Positions 33,795 through 43,369 of a stretch of DNA of 64,000 nucleotides are shown piece after piece (positions within the stretch are counted from its first letter, which is position 1; every line of letters starts with the position of its first letter). The notes beneath the pieces were generated by a model. It worked only from the letters and a program-made list of their open reading frames with translations, did not search any database and had not been told where the DNA came from. The position numbers and the translations under genes were made by a program. Source of the DNA: Fluviirhizobium alvei (lineage in GTDB: Bacteria > Pseudomonadota > Alphaproteobacteria > Rhizobiales > Rhizobiaceae); NCBI RefSeq assembly GCF_030551875.1, contig NZ_JAUOZU010000009.1, positions 62,001 through 126,000 of the forward strand. Reading direction: 5' to 3'.

Positions 33795-36056
33795 ATGGTC
33801 AAATTCATGCTGAACATGCTGGCAGCGGCAGCAGGCCTTGCGGGCCTTGCGCTGATTCTTCTGCCTATCAGCCTGCAGGCACAGCTCGTGCTGAGCTTCG
33901 GTGTCCTCGGCATCATGTTCATCACCATGAGTCGTCCCGACAACAAGGTTTTCCGGATTGTCACCTACTGTCTCGTCGGAATCCTGGCGATACGCTATGC
34001 CTATTGGCGAACCGCTGACACGCTGCCTTCGATTTACGAGCCCTGGAATTTCATCCCAGGTTTCCTGCTCTACCTCGCCGAAATGTACTGCCTGGCCATG
34101 CTGGCCGTCAGCCTTTTCATGCTGGCCGATCCGCTGAAGCGGTCTTCGCCGCCGATCTCCAATGCCGATGAACTGCCGACCGTCGACGTCTTCGTGCCCT
34201 CTTACAACGAGGACCCGGAGCTTCTGGCGTCGACGCTTGCGGCCGCCAAGGCCATGGCCTATCCCCGCCACAAGCTGAAGATCTATCTGCTCGATGATGG
34301 CGGTACCGAAGCCAAGCGTAATCATCGTGATCCGCGCGTCTCCATGGCGGCCATCCGCCGCCATGAGGAGCTCAAGGCGCTCTGCGAAGCCATGGGCGTC
34401 ATCTATCACGCGCGCAAGGAAAACAGCCACGCCAAGGCCGGCAACCTCAACGAGGGCCTGAAGATTTCGAGCGGCGAACTTGTCGTTGTCTTTGACGCCG
34501 ACCATGCGCCGGTGCGGGATTTCCTCCGCGAAACGGTTGGTTTCTTCAAGACCGACGACAAGCTGTTTCTCGTTCAGACCCCGCATTACTTCCTCAATCC
34601 GGATCCGCTGGAAAAGAACCTCCAGACCTTCGCCCGCATGCCGTCTGAAAACGAGATGTTCTATTCGATCCTGCAGCGCGGGCTCGACAAATGGGATGCC
34701 TCCTTCTTCTGCGGCTCGGCTGCGGTTCTGTCGCGCAAGGCGCTGATGACCGTGAACGGCTTTTCCGGCCAGTCGATCACCGAAGACTGCGAAACGGCAC
34801 TATCGCTCCATTCCAAGGGCTGGCACTCGGTGTATGTCGACAAGCCCCTGATCGCCGGCCTGCAGCCAGAGACAATCGTCTCCTTCATTGGCCAGCGCGC
34901 GCGCTGGTGCCAGGGCATGTTGCAGATCCTCATTCTCAACCGGCCGTTTCTTGCCAAGGGCCTCTCGCTGCCGCAGCGTATCTGCTACGCAGGCATCAAC
35001 CTGTTCTGGCTGTTTCCGCTGTCGCGGCTGGCCTTCATGTTCTCGCCGCTGCTCTACATCTTCTTTTCGCTCGAAGTGTTCCGCTCCAACATCATCGAGT
35101 TTGGTTCCTATGCCATGACCTATCTCGTCGCCTCCTATGCGATGCAGAATTACCTCTATGGCAAGGTGCGCTGGCCCTGGGTTTCGGAACTTTACGAATA
35201 TGTGCAGTCGGTGATGCTGTTCGGATCGATCGTGTCCGTTGTGCGCAATCCCCGCAAGCCGACTTTCAACGTCACGGCCAAGGGCCAGACGCTCGACAAG
35301 TCCGGCATCAGCCCGATCGCCAAGCCCTATTTCGCGATCTTCTTCATTCTCTTGACTGCTGCCGTTTATGGCGTCTGGCGCTATTTCACCGAGCCGCTGG
35401 CTGGTGACCTGCTCATGATCGTGCTGTCCTGGAACATGATCAATCTCGCGCTCGCCGGCGCGGCTCTCGGTGTGGTCTCCGAACGGCGCGAACTGCGGCG
35501 CAACCAGCGCCTTCCGGTCAAGCGCCATGCTTTGATGCGTATCGAAAACAAGCTTTATTCGATCATCGTCAGCGATGCGTCGAGCGGCGGTATCGCGGTC
35601 GAATTCGTCGATGGCGAGCCGGCCCTCGATCCCGCAACAGCCTTGAAAGGCTATCTCGAACTGCGTCGCGGCGGCCAGGTGCTCGGTGCGGACATGGTCT
35701 TGCGCGGCACGCGAAAGAGTGGCGATCATCTCATCTACGGTTTTGCCTATTGCGAGCGGACACCACAGACTTTCGGGGTGATCGCGGAACTGATGTATTC
35801 GGACCAGGCGGTGTTGCAGGACCGGTTGAACCGTCGCCAGGTGCGCATCGGCTATTTCGCCGGCACGTTTCGTTTCGCCATCTGGACCTTCACCGAAACC
35901 TTCCGGGCACTGCGCTATTCGCTCGGCTGGATCCGCGAACAGGAGTTCAGTTCGCAACCCGATGCGCCGATCCGGGTGAACGAAAACGGAGCCACGGTGG
36001 CACCGGTAACACCGCCGCTCCCGGCTGTCCTTGCCGGAGGTAACGGCCATGCATAA
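33795..36056 (+). CDS. bcsA: cellulose synthase catalytic subunit, UDP-forming, 753 aa
   Basis: Inner-membrane family 2 glycosyltransferase making beta-1,4-glucan from UDP-glucose. The catalytic set is complete: DDGG (D167/D168), DADH (D234/D236), FFCGS (304-308), TED (329-331) and QRARW (367-371). Flanking membrane helices and the FNVTAKG gating loop are present. The C-terminal PilZ domain has the RRNQR (568-572) and DASSGG (594-599) c-di-GMP-binding motifs, so synthesis should be c-di-GMP-dependent. A GGGG stretch precedes the ATG. The stop overlaps bcsB by eight bases. Confidence 0.98.
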   Translation: MVKFMLNMLAAAAGLAGLALILLPISLQAQLVLSFGVLGIMFITMSRPDNKVFRIVTYCLVGILAIRYAYWRTADTLPSIYEPWNFIPGFLLYLAEMYCLAMLAVSLFMLADPLKRSSPPISNADELPTVDVFVPSYNEDPELLASTLAAAKAMAYPRHKLKIYLLDDGGTEAKRNHRDPRVSMAAIRRHEELKALCEAMGVIYHARKENSHAKAGNLNEGLKISSGELVVVFDADHAPVRDFLRETVGFFKTDDKLFLVQTPHYFLNPDPLEKNLQTFARMPSENEMFYSILQRGLDKWDASFFCGSAAVLSRKALMTVNGFSGQSITEDCETALSLHSKGWHSVYVDKPLIAGLQPETIVSFIGQRARWCQGMLQILILNRPFLAKGLSLPQRICYAGINLFWLFPLSRLAFMFSPLLYIFFSLEVFRSNIIEFGSYAMTYLVASYAMQNYLYGKVRWPWVSELYEYVQSVMLFGSIVSVVRNPRKPTFNVTAKGQTLDKSGISPIAKPYFAIFFILLTAAVYGVWRYFTEPLAGDLLMIVLSWNMINLALAGAALGVVSERRELRRNQRLPVKRHALMRIENKLYSIIVSDASSGGIAVEFVDGEPALDPATALKGYLELRRGGQVLGADMVLRGTRKSGDHLIYGFAYCERTPQTFGVIAELMYSDQAVLQDRLNRRQVRIGYFAGTFRFAIWTFTETFRALRYSLGWIREQEFSSQPDAPIRVNENGATVAPVTPPLPAVLAGGNGHA

Positions 36057-38331
36057 GTCCACGTTTCGTGCTCTGCTTCTGTGCGCGCTGTTCATGCCCG
36101 GCGCCGCTTTTGCCGGCAACCCGCTGCTTCCCGATGCGCTGCAATCGGAGCCGGCGACAAAGGATGCGCCTGCCGTTGAGGTGAAGGCGAACCCCGTTTC
36201 GGCGGGCTTGACCCTCATTCCCTTCGCCGAGCCTAGCGATCGTTTTCGTCTGATCGGCGAAGCCGACAATGCGATCCTTTCCTTCTCTGTCTCCGAACAG
36301 GAAGCGCGGGCCGGCGGCAAGCTCCAACTCGCCTACAAGAATGCGGTTTCGGTGCTGCCGGATGATGCCCGGCTGTCGGTGGAGATCAACGGCAAGAGCG
36401 CTGGCGAGTTCCCGATTGCCTCTCCATTCGACTTCCAGAAACAGGAAATCGCCGTCGGACCGGATGCCTTGCGTCCGGGACGGAACATGGTCCGGGTGTC
36501 GGTCATCCAGCATCATCGGGTCGATTGCTCTCTCGATGCGACCTATGAATTGTGGACCCAGCTTTCGCCGGCACTCAGCGGCTTCCGGCCGGCGAACGCA
36601 CAAGTGCCATCCTCGCTTGAACGCTTGTCCGCCGTCGGACGGCTGGAGAGCGGTGCGACGGACCTTCGGCTTGTCCTGGCCGATGGCGATCAGCGGCAGC
36701 AGATCAATGAGGCCATGCCAGCGCTGCAAACACTTGTCCTGGCGCTCGGTCGCGAAGATCTCAAGGTCACAGTCGCATCCACCGCAGGCAAAGGGCCCGG
36801 TATCGACCTTCTCGTATCGGTTGGCCGGGGGGCTCCCGCATCTTCGGTTGCTCCCGAGCGCGGCATTCATGTCCAGCCGATGGATGCGAACGGTCGTCTC
36901 CGGGTAACGGTCAATGCCAATGGCAGCGACGATCTCGCGTCCCTCATGCTCGCAGCCGTCAAGGGCCCGCTATCCGAAAGCTTGAAGGATAATCTCACCC
37001 GCAGGAACGGCCAGGGCATCATCCATGCCGAACCCGATCACGATCATCCGCTGTCGGAAGCCGGTATTCGTTCGGCGACTTTTGCGGGGCGGCTGCTCCG
37101 GACCCATTTTGATCTCGCCATGCCGGCGGATTTCTATCCGGCCGACTACGCCACCATCGATCTGAAACTGTCTGCGGCCACGGCCCCTGGCCTCGATCCG
37201 GCGTCCAAGCTTCTCGTGCGCGTCAATGACAAGGTCGTCAACGCCTTCCCATTTCGCAATACGGATGGCCAGTCTTTCGATGCGAAGCTGATCAAGTTGC
37301 CACTGCGCGCCTTCCGGCCGGGGATGAATTCTGTCGAGCTTCTTGCCGAACTGCCGAACGCGCGCGACAAGGCCTGTGCCCCGGGAGAGCGGGACGATTC
37401 CAAGCCTCGCTATGTTCTGCTCAATGATACGAGCCTGTCTGTTCCGAAACTGGCGCGGGTGGCGCGTTTTCCTGATCTGGCAGCCTTGGCCGGATCTGCC
37501 TCTCCCTTCTCCGCCGCTCGGCCTTTGACAATCCGCGTTGATGCGGATGATCCAAGGTTTACTGGCCCGGCCCTGACGCTTCTGAGCCGTTTGGCACTTG
37601 CCGAAGGCGCGCCTTTGAAGGCCGCAATCGAGATTGGTGGATCCTCGCAAGACGCATCCGCGGACTCGCTTGTGCTGACGGTGGCCGATCGCCAAAGTGC
37701 TGCGGCCTCGCCTGCTGCCCATCTCGCCCTGTTCGATCAGCAGACGACCGATCCAGTAGTCACGGCATCGATCGCCGATGGCAATCCGAATGGCGACGAA
37801 CTGCAAGACCAGTTGATGCAGGCCTTCGAGCAATCCTCGGCGGATGCCGGCGAGCGGTCCTTTTCGACCCGCTTCAAGGGTTTCCTCGCGTCCATGAGCG
37901 AACGCTTCGGCAACTGGCTGAGCTATGAAGACGATATGTCGGCGCTTCAGTTGACATCGGACGCGGTGCTGACACTGGCCCAGACCAAAGCCAGGAATGG
38001 TGGCGCATCGGCAACCATTATCCGTGTCGCCAGCGCCGAGGATCTTGTCACGGGTGTCAACCGCCTCACCGACCCGGATGTATGGGCAAGGCTCGAGGGC
38101 GGTGCCGCAATCCTGCGCGAGAAGAATCTGTCACTTGTCAATCTGGCGGTTGCCCATCCGCAAATCGTGGCGGTGACCGATCATAGCGCCGGCAATTACC
38201 GTCGCATAGCAGCAGCCTGGCTTTCGGATAACTTCCAGGTCTATGTGGTTGCGGTCATCCTGCTGGTCGGCTTCTTTGCCGTATGGCTCGGGCGTCTGGT
38301 TCCCCGTCTCGGTACGAGGACTGTGAAATGA
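36049..38331 (+). CDS. bcsB: cellulose synthase periplasmic subunit BcsB, 760 aa
   Basis: Signal peptide at the N-terminus (ending GAAFAG), a long periplasmic region with the carbohydrate-binding/flavodoxin-like modules of BcsB (FDFQKQEIAVGPDALRPGRN, RVSVIQHHRVDCSLDATYELW, FRPGMNSVELLAELPN) and a single C-terminal membrane helix (VYVVAVILLVGFFAVWLG) that contacts BcsA. GGAGG at 36036-36040 serves the ATG at 36049, which lies inside the end of bcsA. Needed with BcsA for polymer synthesis and export across the inner membrane. Confidence 0.96.
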   Translation: MHKSTFRALLLCALFMPGAAFAGNPLLPDALQSEPATKDAPAVEVKANPVSAGLTLIPFAEPSDRFRLIGEADNAILSFSVSEQEARAGGKLQLAYKNAVSVLPDDARLSVEINGKSAGEFPIASPFDFQKQEIAVGPDALRPGRNMVRVSVIQHHRVDCSLDATYELWTQLSPALSGFRPANAQVPSSLERLSAVGRLESGATDLRLVLADGDQRQQINEAMPALQTLVLALGREDLKVTVASTAGKGPGIDLLVSVGRGAPASSVAPERGIHVQPMDANGRLRVTVNANGSDDLASLMLAAVKGPLSESLKDNLTRRNGQGIIHAEPDHDHPLSEAGIRSATFAGRLLRTHFDLAMPADFYPADYATIDLKLSAATAPGLDPASKLLVRVNDKVVNAFPFRNTDGQSFDAKLIKLPLRAFRPGMNSVELLAELPNARDKACAPGERDDSKPRYVLLNDTSLSVPKLARVARFPDLAALAGSASPFSAARPLTIRVDADDPRFTGPALTLLSRLALAEGAPLKAAIEIGGSSQDASADSLVLTVADRQSAAASPAAHLALFDQQTTDPVVTASIADGNPNGDELQDQLMQAFEQSSADAGERSFSTRFKGFLASMSERFGNWLSYEDDMSALQLTSDAVLTLAQTKARNGGASATIIRVASAEDLVTGVNRLTDPDVWARLEGGAAILREKNLSLVNLAVAHPQIVAVTDHSAGNYRRIAAAWLSDNFQVYVVAVILLVGFFAVWLGRLVPRLGTRTVK

Positions 38332-40493
38332 GACCATTCCTGACAGCCACACTGTTCGTCACCGCATTCACGGGTTTCGCTTTTGCCGGTGACCCGGTCA
38401 ATCTGCTGGTCGATACGAAAAGCAAGACTGAAGAGCTGTTGCCGGCCGTGGCGGAACAGCCTTTGCCGCTCGCCCCCGTCTTGAGCGGCAAGGAAACTCT
38501 GCCTGAAAAAGCGGAAACGGCAAAGGCCGCTGGGCCGGACAAGGTCGAACTGGCCGCGATCTACTATTATGCCGAACAGAAGGCGGAAGCGCGCGTCCAG
38601 GCCGAATTCCGTCGGCTCAAGCGCAAATATCCCGCGTTCGAAATGCCGGCGGATCTCTATATGCCAGCCGCTGCCAAAGCTGTCGATGAAAAGGCGCTCT
38701 GGGTGCTTTACGAGAAGGGCGATATCACGGGCGCCGAGGCAGAGATGGCCCGGCGGACCGCGGCGATCGCCGGCTGGAAGCCATCGGAGGATTTCAGCCG
38801 GAAATTCGCCCGCATGAAACTGCGCAAGTCCATCGAGGTCGCGACCAAAGCCAGGGCCTGGCAGGCTGTAGCTGCTGCCGGATCGGAGCTGGATCCGGCG
38901 ACGGAAAAGGAACCGGATCTGCTCTGGTCCTATATCGACGCCCTTGCCGCGCTCAAGCAGACCGACAGGCTGGCCGCCGTCTATCGCTCCATGCTGTTCC
39001 GCGAGCCGCAGAATGTGCTGGCGAAGAAGGATATCATCACCACGATCGAAAAGGCGACGCGCGACTTCTCGCCTGCGGATGTGCGCGCGGTTGTCGCCCA
39101 TTTCTCCACCGATCCCGTCATTGCGGCCGGGCTCGGCAAGGTGACGGAAGATCTGGTTCGTCGCAACGTCGCGGACTTCAATGGCGACGACAGCCGCAAG
39201 GACGCCTTGCCGACAGAAGAGATCGCCCCGCTCATCGAAGCGGCACGGCGCGATGAACGCCCCGCCGATATGTCTCTGATCGGCTGGTATGAACTCAAGA
39301 TCGGCAATCCCGCCGAAGCCGGGGCCTGGTTCCGGCGCGCGCTGTCCGCCGAAGCGAATGCCGAACATGCCAAGGGTCTCTATCTGGCGCTCGTCAAACA
39401 GGACCGTCAGCAGGAGGCCTTCGATGTGGCGCTGGCCCATCGCCAGGCGCTGGCGAGCGATCCGGTTTTCCTGATGAACGCGCTTGCTGAACGGTTCGCC
39501 AAACCGGAAACCGGCGCCATCGATCCGGCCGTCATGCAGGCCTATTCCGAAGCAATTCTGGCCAACAAGAGTGCCGATCACAGCGAGATCCTGGCCTGGT
39601 ACGCCTATAATTCGGCCCAGTACGAGGCATCGCGCGCCTGGTTCACCAAGAGCCTCGGCTGGAAAGCGAGCGAGGCCCGGGTCAAGGGACTGGCACTTTC
39701 GATGGCCCAGATGGGCGATCGCCAGGGATTGATTGCGCTCTACCGGGCCTATGGCACCCAATATCCGTCGATCTGGGATGACATTCATCTTGCCAAGCCC
39801 GGCAAGGGCCGCAAGCAGCGTCCGAAGGAGAATGCAAGCTTTATCGATCGCATGGAAGTCGGTGCGGTCACGCCGGTGGAAGGCAACCGGGTTGCGCGCG
39901 ATCCGGCGGTCGCAACGCCGCAGAAGGCCACAATCGACAACGGTTATCTCGCCGCCTTCAAGGCCAAGCGGTACGGCGATTGCCTCATGGCGCTGCAATC
40001 GGGTGCTCTCAGCGCCGATCAGGCCCTGATCAAGGGCTGGTGCCTGCTGGGACTCAAGCGGGCCTCCGAAGCACGAAGCGCTTTCTCGCAAGCGCTTGCC
40101 GGAAAGGGCAGCACACAGGCCGATGCAGCCTATGGACTGACTCTGGTGCTGTTGCAGGCGAAACTGACGGACGATGCGCTGTCCGTGGTCAATCTTTATC
40201 CGATGACCGAGAGCCGCAAACGCGAGGTGCTGAGCGAGATCTATTGGCAGAAGGCGCGTTCGGCTTTCGATGCCAAGAATTTCCAGGCCACGCTCGACGC
40301 TCTCAATGCGCGCATCGCAATTGCGCCGGAACCGGGCAACCTGTCGCAACTGCGTGGCTGGGCCCATTTCAATCTTGGCCATCTGGCCGAGGCACGGGAA
40401 ATCTTCCGCCGACTCGATCAGCATATGGATGATCCCGGTGTGCGGCGTGGCGTCGAGGCAACGTTCGGCAATGTTCAGGGGGCTCCGCGATGA
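38328..40493 (+). CDS. exported TPR/helical-repeat protein of the cellulose operon (BcsK-like), 721 aa
   Basis: Starts within the bcsB stop (ATGA). A signal peptide (MRPFLTATLFVTAFTGFAFAG) is followed by alpha-helical repeats of TPR type through to the C-terminus, for example the NPAEAGAWFRRALSAEANAE and SEARSAFSQALAGKGSTQAD stretches. Unlike BcsC there is no recognisable C-terminal outer-membrane barrel. Rhizobial-type cellulose operons encode a TPR protein (BcsK) at such a place; I use that comparison cautiously. It may link the synthase to the periplasm or outer-membrane export. No endoglucanase gene intervenes. Confidence 0.85.
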   Translation: MRPFLTATLFVTAFTGFAFAGDPVNLLVDTKSKTEELLPAVAEQPLPLAPVLSGKETLPEKAETAKAAGPDKVELAAIYYYAEQKAEARVQAEFRRLKRKYPAFEMPADLYMPAAAKAVDEKALWVLYEKGDITGAEAEMARRTAAIAGWKPSEDFSRKFARMKLRKSIEVATKARAWQAVAAAGSELDPATEKEPDLLWSYIDALAALKQTDRLAAVYRSMLFREPQNVLAKKDIITTIEKATRDFSPADVRAVVAHFSTDPVIAAGLGKVTEDLVRRNVADFNGDDSRKDALPTEEIAPLIEAARRDERPADMSLIGWYELKIGNPAEAGAWFRRALSAEANAEHAKGLYLALVKQDRQQEAFDVALAHRQALASDPVFLMNALAERFAKPETGAIDPAVMQAYSEAILANKSADHSEILAWYAYNSAQYEASRAWFTKSLGWKASEARVKGLALSMAQMGDRQGLIALYRAYGTQYPSIWDDIHLAKPGKGRKQRPKENASFIDRMEVGAVTPVEGNRVARDPAVATPQKATIDNGYLAAFKAKRYGDCLMALQSGALSADQALIKGWCLLGLKRASEARSAFSQALAGKGSTQADAAYGLTLVLLQAKLTDDALSVVNLYPMTESRKREVLSEIYWQKARSAFDAKNFQATLDALNARIAIAPEPGNLSQLRGWAHFNLGHLAEAREIFRRLDQHMDDPGVRRGVEATFGNVQGAPR

Positions 40494-41446
40494 TGGCAAA
40501 GCTTCGACTGTATGGCGCGTTGCTGGCAGCAGGACTGCCGCTGGCGGCGTGCTCGACGGCAGGCCCCGATCCATTTCTGACCACCCAGGCTGTGGCACCG
40601 GTCGCCGCCCCCATTGCCACTGAAGTGGCGGGTGAATTTGCGGCAGCCTATCTGACGAGCCTTGCCGGATCGATCCAGACCGTCCGGCAATCGGTGAGCC
40701 ACGACAGCCTGCACCAGGAAGTGGTCTATGAGAACCGCACCGCGCTGGCGGGCGAAAACCTGTTAACCGTTGATGTCGGGCGGCGCGATCAGGCTGGTTT
40801 CATGCGACCGCCGTCGGCGAACCAGATCGCGCGCGAGATGCGCATGGCGCTGCCGGGCGTCAATGCTTCGATCAGCCCGTTGTTGCGTCAGAATTCGCGC
40901 GGAACCTATGGATATGCCACGGCAAGTTATGGCAACGGCGGAGCCTGCCTCTATGCCTGGCAGCATGTAAAAGCCGTAACGCCGGCGGATTCGATCGGGT
41001 TCGACAAGCTCACCCGCTCTCGACTTTCGGCGCAGATCCGCCTGCGTTTCTGCCATCCGGGTTTGTCAGCGGATCAGATCGTGGCGCTGATGGATACGCT
41101 GACGCTCAAGGATATGAACAGCCAGACCATCGACATGCTGCGGTTTGCAGCCGGTTCGGGAAGCATTACGCCTCCGGTCGCCAAGCTCGATATCGATCCG
41201 ACACCCGAAAAGCCGCGCCGCAAGATCATCCGGACGGCAAAGGTCGAGGCTGCGGAGGATTGGCGAACCGAGGCCCAAAAGCCCGCAACCGCCGCGGAAG
41301 AGGACGGCAAGGTCATCGCCAATGCCGTTGCCGTTCCGCTTCCGGACAATACCGCACCTGCTGTGGATGCTGACGCGACGAGGCTGAACAAGCCGATGAC
41401 CGATCAGCCGATTGCCAATCCGGTCACTGTGCCCCTGCCGCAATAG
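40490..41446 (+). CDS. bcsN: cellulose biosynthesis lipoprotein BcsN, 318 aa
   Basis: Starts inside the stop of the TPR gene (ATGA). The N-terminus has a lipobox-like sequence (LPLAACSTAG), so it is probably a lipoprotein. The body with DVGRRDQAGFMRPPSA, GYATASYGNGGACLYAWQ and the CHPGLSADQIVALMD segment fits the alphaproteobacterial BcsN family. A Pro/Ala/Lys-rich C-terminal tail of about 90 residues follows. Its precise role in cellulose synthesis is not known. Last gene of the four-gene operon; gpx converges 10 bases downstream. Confidence 0.85.
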   Translation: MMAKLRLYGALLAAGLPLAACSTAGPDPFLTTQAVAPVAAPIATEVAGEFAAAYLTSLAGSIQTVRQSVSHDSLHQEVVYENRTALAGENLLTVDVGRRDQAGFMRPPSANQIAREMRMALPGVNASISPLLRQNSRGTYGYATASYGNGGACLYAWQHVKAVTPADSIGFDKLTRSRLSAQIRLRFCHPGLSADQIVALMDTLTLKDMNSQTIDMLRFAAGSGSITPPVAKLDIDPTPEKPRRKIIRTAKVEAAEDWRTEAQKPATAAEEDGKVIANAVAVPLPDNTAPAVDADATRLNKPMTDQPIANPVTVPLPQ

Positions 41447-41455
41447 GCGCCAGCC

Positions 41456-42001
41456 TCAGGCCGACGCCAGTGCTTTCTCGATAGCGCCGGCAAGCGGCTC
41501 ATCCGTCACCGCCATGTTCGGCGAGAAACGGCCGATGACCTTGCCATCGCGACCAACCAGGAACTTTTCGAAGTTCCACAAAACGTCGGTATGATCGTCT
41601 CCGGCAAGGCCCGCCTTTTCCAGCCGTTCGCGGAACGCTTCGGTGCCGACTGCGGCCGGAATGGCTGCCTTGAGTTCTTTGTAGAGCGGATGAATGTCAT
41701 CGCCCTTGACCGAGATCTTCGAAAACATGGGGAAAGTGACGTCGTAGGTCAGCGAGCAGAATTCGGCAATCTCGGCATCGGTGCCGGGCTCCTGTTCCTT
41801 GAAATTGTTGGCCGGAAAGCCGAGAATTTCCAGTCCCTTCTCCTTTTCGGCGCGATAGAGCGCTTCCAGGCCCTCATATTGCGGAGTCAGACCGCATTTG
41901 GATGCGGTGTTGACGATGAGCACAACCTTGCCAGCATAATCGGCGAGAGAGGTTGTTGTGCCGTCAAGGCGGGTGAGGGGGATGGATGCCAATGCGGTCA
42001 T
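41456..42001 (-). CDS. glutathione peroxidase family protein, 181 aa
   Basis: Thioredoxin-fold thiol peroxidase. The peroxidatic Cys lies in NTASKCGLTPQYEGLEAL; the family motifs LGFPANNFKEQEPGT and WNFEKFLVGRDGKVIGRF (Trp/Asn catalytic site) are present. As in most bacteria, Cys replaces selenocysteine, so it reduces hydrogen or lipid peroxides using thioredoxin or glutathione. It converges with the cellulose operon and is divergent from the GlxA-type regulator. Confidence 0.95.
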   Translation of the reverse strand: MTALASIPLTRLDGTTTSLADYAGKVVLIVNTASKCGLTPQYEGLEALYRAEKEKGLEILGFPANNFKEQEPGTDAEIAEFCSLTYDVTFPMFSKISVKGDDIHPLYKELKAAIPAAVGTEAFRERLEKAGLAGDDHTDVLWNFEKFLVGRDGKVIGRFSPNMAVTDEPLAGAIEKALASA

Positions 42002-42301
42002 GATTCTCTCCGGGCACGGTTGGTTCGGCCTGTCTTAGACGGAAGGACGACGAAGAGAAAGCCTCCGGTTTCCATCGAGAAATGCGGATAATGATGTCGC
42101 AAAAGTGACGGAAACAGCTGTCATATAGCAGCCGATTGCCCGTGAAAGGGTCGCGAAAGATCGTAATGCGACATTGATTTTGGTCCAGACCGGCGAATTT
42201 GGCCGGAAACTGACGTCAGACGCGTAAATGTGACGCTTATGGCAAAGTGCGACAAATGCGTCTCGGTTATAAAGGATCATGGAATCGAACCGGTGGAACC
42301 G
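42002..42301. other. 300-bp divergent spacer between gpx and GlxA-type regulator
   Basis: Promoter region for both genes. A CTGACGTCAG palindrome lies at 42210-42219, and the hexamer GTGACG occurs at 42105-42110 and 42230-42235, possible AraC-type half-sites. No coding frame other than a possible N-terminal extension of the regulator from an ATG at 42239. Confidence 0.45.
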
Positions 42302-43357
42302 ATGAGCGGAGTGACGAGCAGCGCCAGAGCAGCCGAACAGCCTCGACCGGCTTTGAAAGTCGGTTTCGTGCTGAGCAAGAATTTCACGCTCAGCGCCTTT
42401 GCCCTGTTCGTGGATACGCTGCGGCTTGCCAGCGACGAAGATGATCGGTCGAGCCGTCGCAATTGCGACTGGCAGGTGCTGAGTTCGAATGGTCATCTCA
42501 TCCGTTCGAGCTGCGGTGTACAGATCGCGCCTGCCGTCGGACTGCCGGATCCAAAAGAGTTCGACTATATCGCCGTCGTCGGTGGGCTTCTCAATGTCGA
42601 GGAGCCGATCGACGACCAGATGCAGGCCTATATCAAGCGTGCCACGCGCGAGAATGTGCGCGTCATCGGTGTCTGCACCGGCAGTTTCGTGCTGGCCCAG
42701 GCAGGCCTCCTGAAGCGGCGGACAGCCTGCGTCAGCTGGCTGCATCACAACGAATATGTCGAACGTTTCCCGGACCACAAGATCACGTCCAACCAGCTCT
42801 ATGTCGAGGATCAGGAGATCATCACCTGTGCCGGCGGCAGCGCGGTGGCTGATCTGGCGGCGAGCCTTGTCCGGCGCCATGTCGGCAACAAGGCCGAGCG
42901 CAATGCCCTGCAGATCCTGCAGATCGAACGGCGGCGCGAGGGCAAGGAAGTGCAGCCGCGCAATCCGCTGGCCACCGATCACCGCGATTCCAGGGTGCGC
43001 CAGGCGCTGATCTTCATGGAAAATCATATCGACAAGCCGCTTTCGATGGACAAGGTGGCCGAATCGATCGGCCTGTCGCGCCGCCAGATGGAACGTCTCT
43101 TCGATCGCCGCCTTGGCCTGTCGCCGGCCGCGGTCTTCACCCGGCTCAAGATGCGGCGTGCGCGCACACTGGTTCTCCAGACATCGAAGCCGCTGATCGA
43201 CATCGCGCTCGACATCGGCTTCGAGAATTCGAGCCATTTCGGGCGCAAGTTCCGCGAGACCTTCGGCTACACGCCCAACACCCTGCGCAAGACCCAGAAG
43301 GAGCAGGGCTTCGTCCATCTCGATGACGACCTGTTCGAAACCGCCGCCAATCGCTGA
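42302..43357 (+). CDS. GlxA-family transcriptional regulator (DJ-1/PfpI domain plus AraC HTH), 351 aa
   Basis: An N-terminal amidotransferase-like domain (KVGFVLSKNFTLSAFALFVD, VIGVCTGSFVLAQAG with the Cys elbow) is fused to a C-terminal AraC-type double HTH (DKVAESIGLSRRQMERLFDR and LIDIALDIGFENSSHFGRKF). Regulators of this group control amine, betaine or amino-acid catabolism. I prefer the start at 42302, with GGTGGAACC upstream; an ATG at 42239 would add 21 residues without a good ribosome site. Target genes are not evident. Confidence 0.88.
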   Translation: MSGVTSSARAAEQPRPALKVGFVLSKNFTLSAFALFVDTLRLASDEDDRSSRRNCDWQVLSSNGHLIRSSCGVQIAPAVGLPDPKEFDYIAVVGGLLNVEEPIDDQMQAYIKRATRENVRVIGVCTGSFVLAQAGLLKRRTACVSWLHHNEYVERFPDHKITSNQLYVEDQEIITCAGGSAVADLAASLVRRHVGNKAERNALQILQIERRREGKEVQPRNPLATDHRDSRVRQALIFMENHIDKPLSMDKVAESIGLSRRQMERLFDRRLGLSPAAVFTRLKMRRARTLVLQTSKPLIDIALDIGFENSSHFGRKFRETFGYTPNTLRKTQKEQGFVHLDDDLFETAANR

Positions 43358-43369
43358 CCGCCGCGCCAG

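Noticed and set aside
38241-40598. 785-codon reverse frame opposite the cellulose TPR gene
   Set aside because: Complete overlap with a gene having a signal peptide, coupled start and repeat structure; the reverse translation is featureless.
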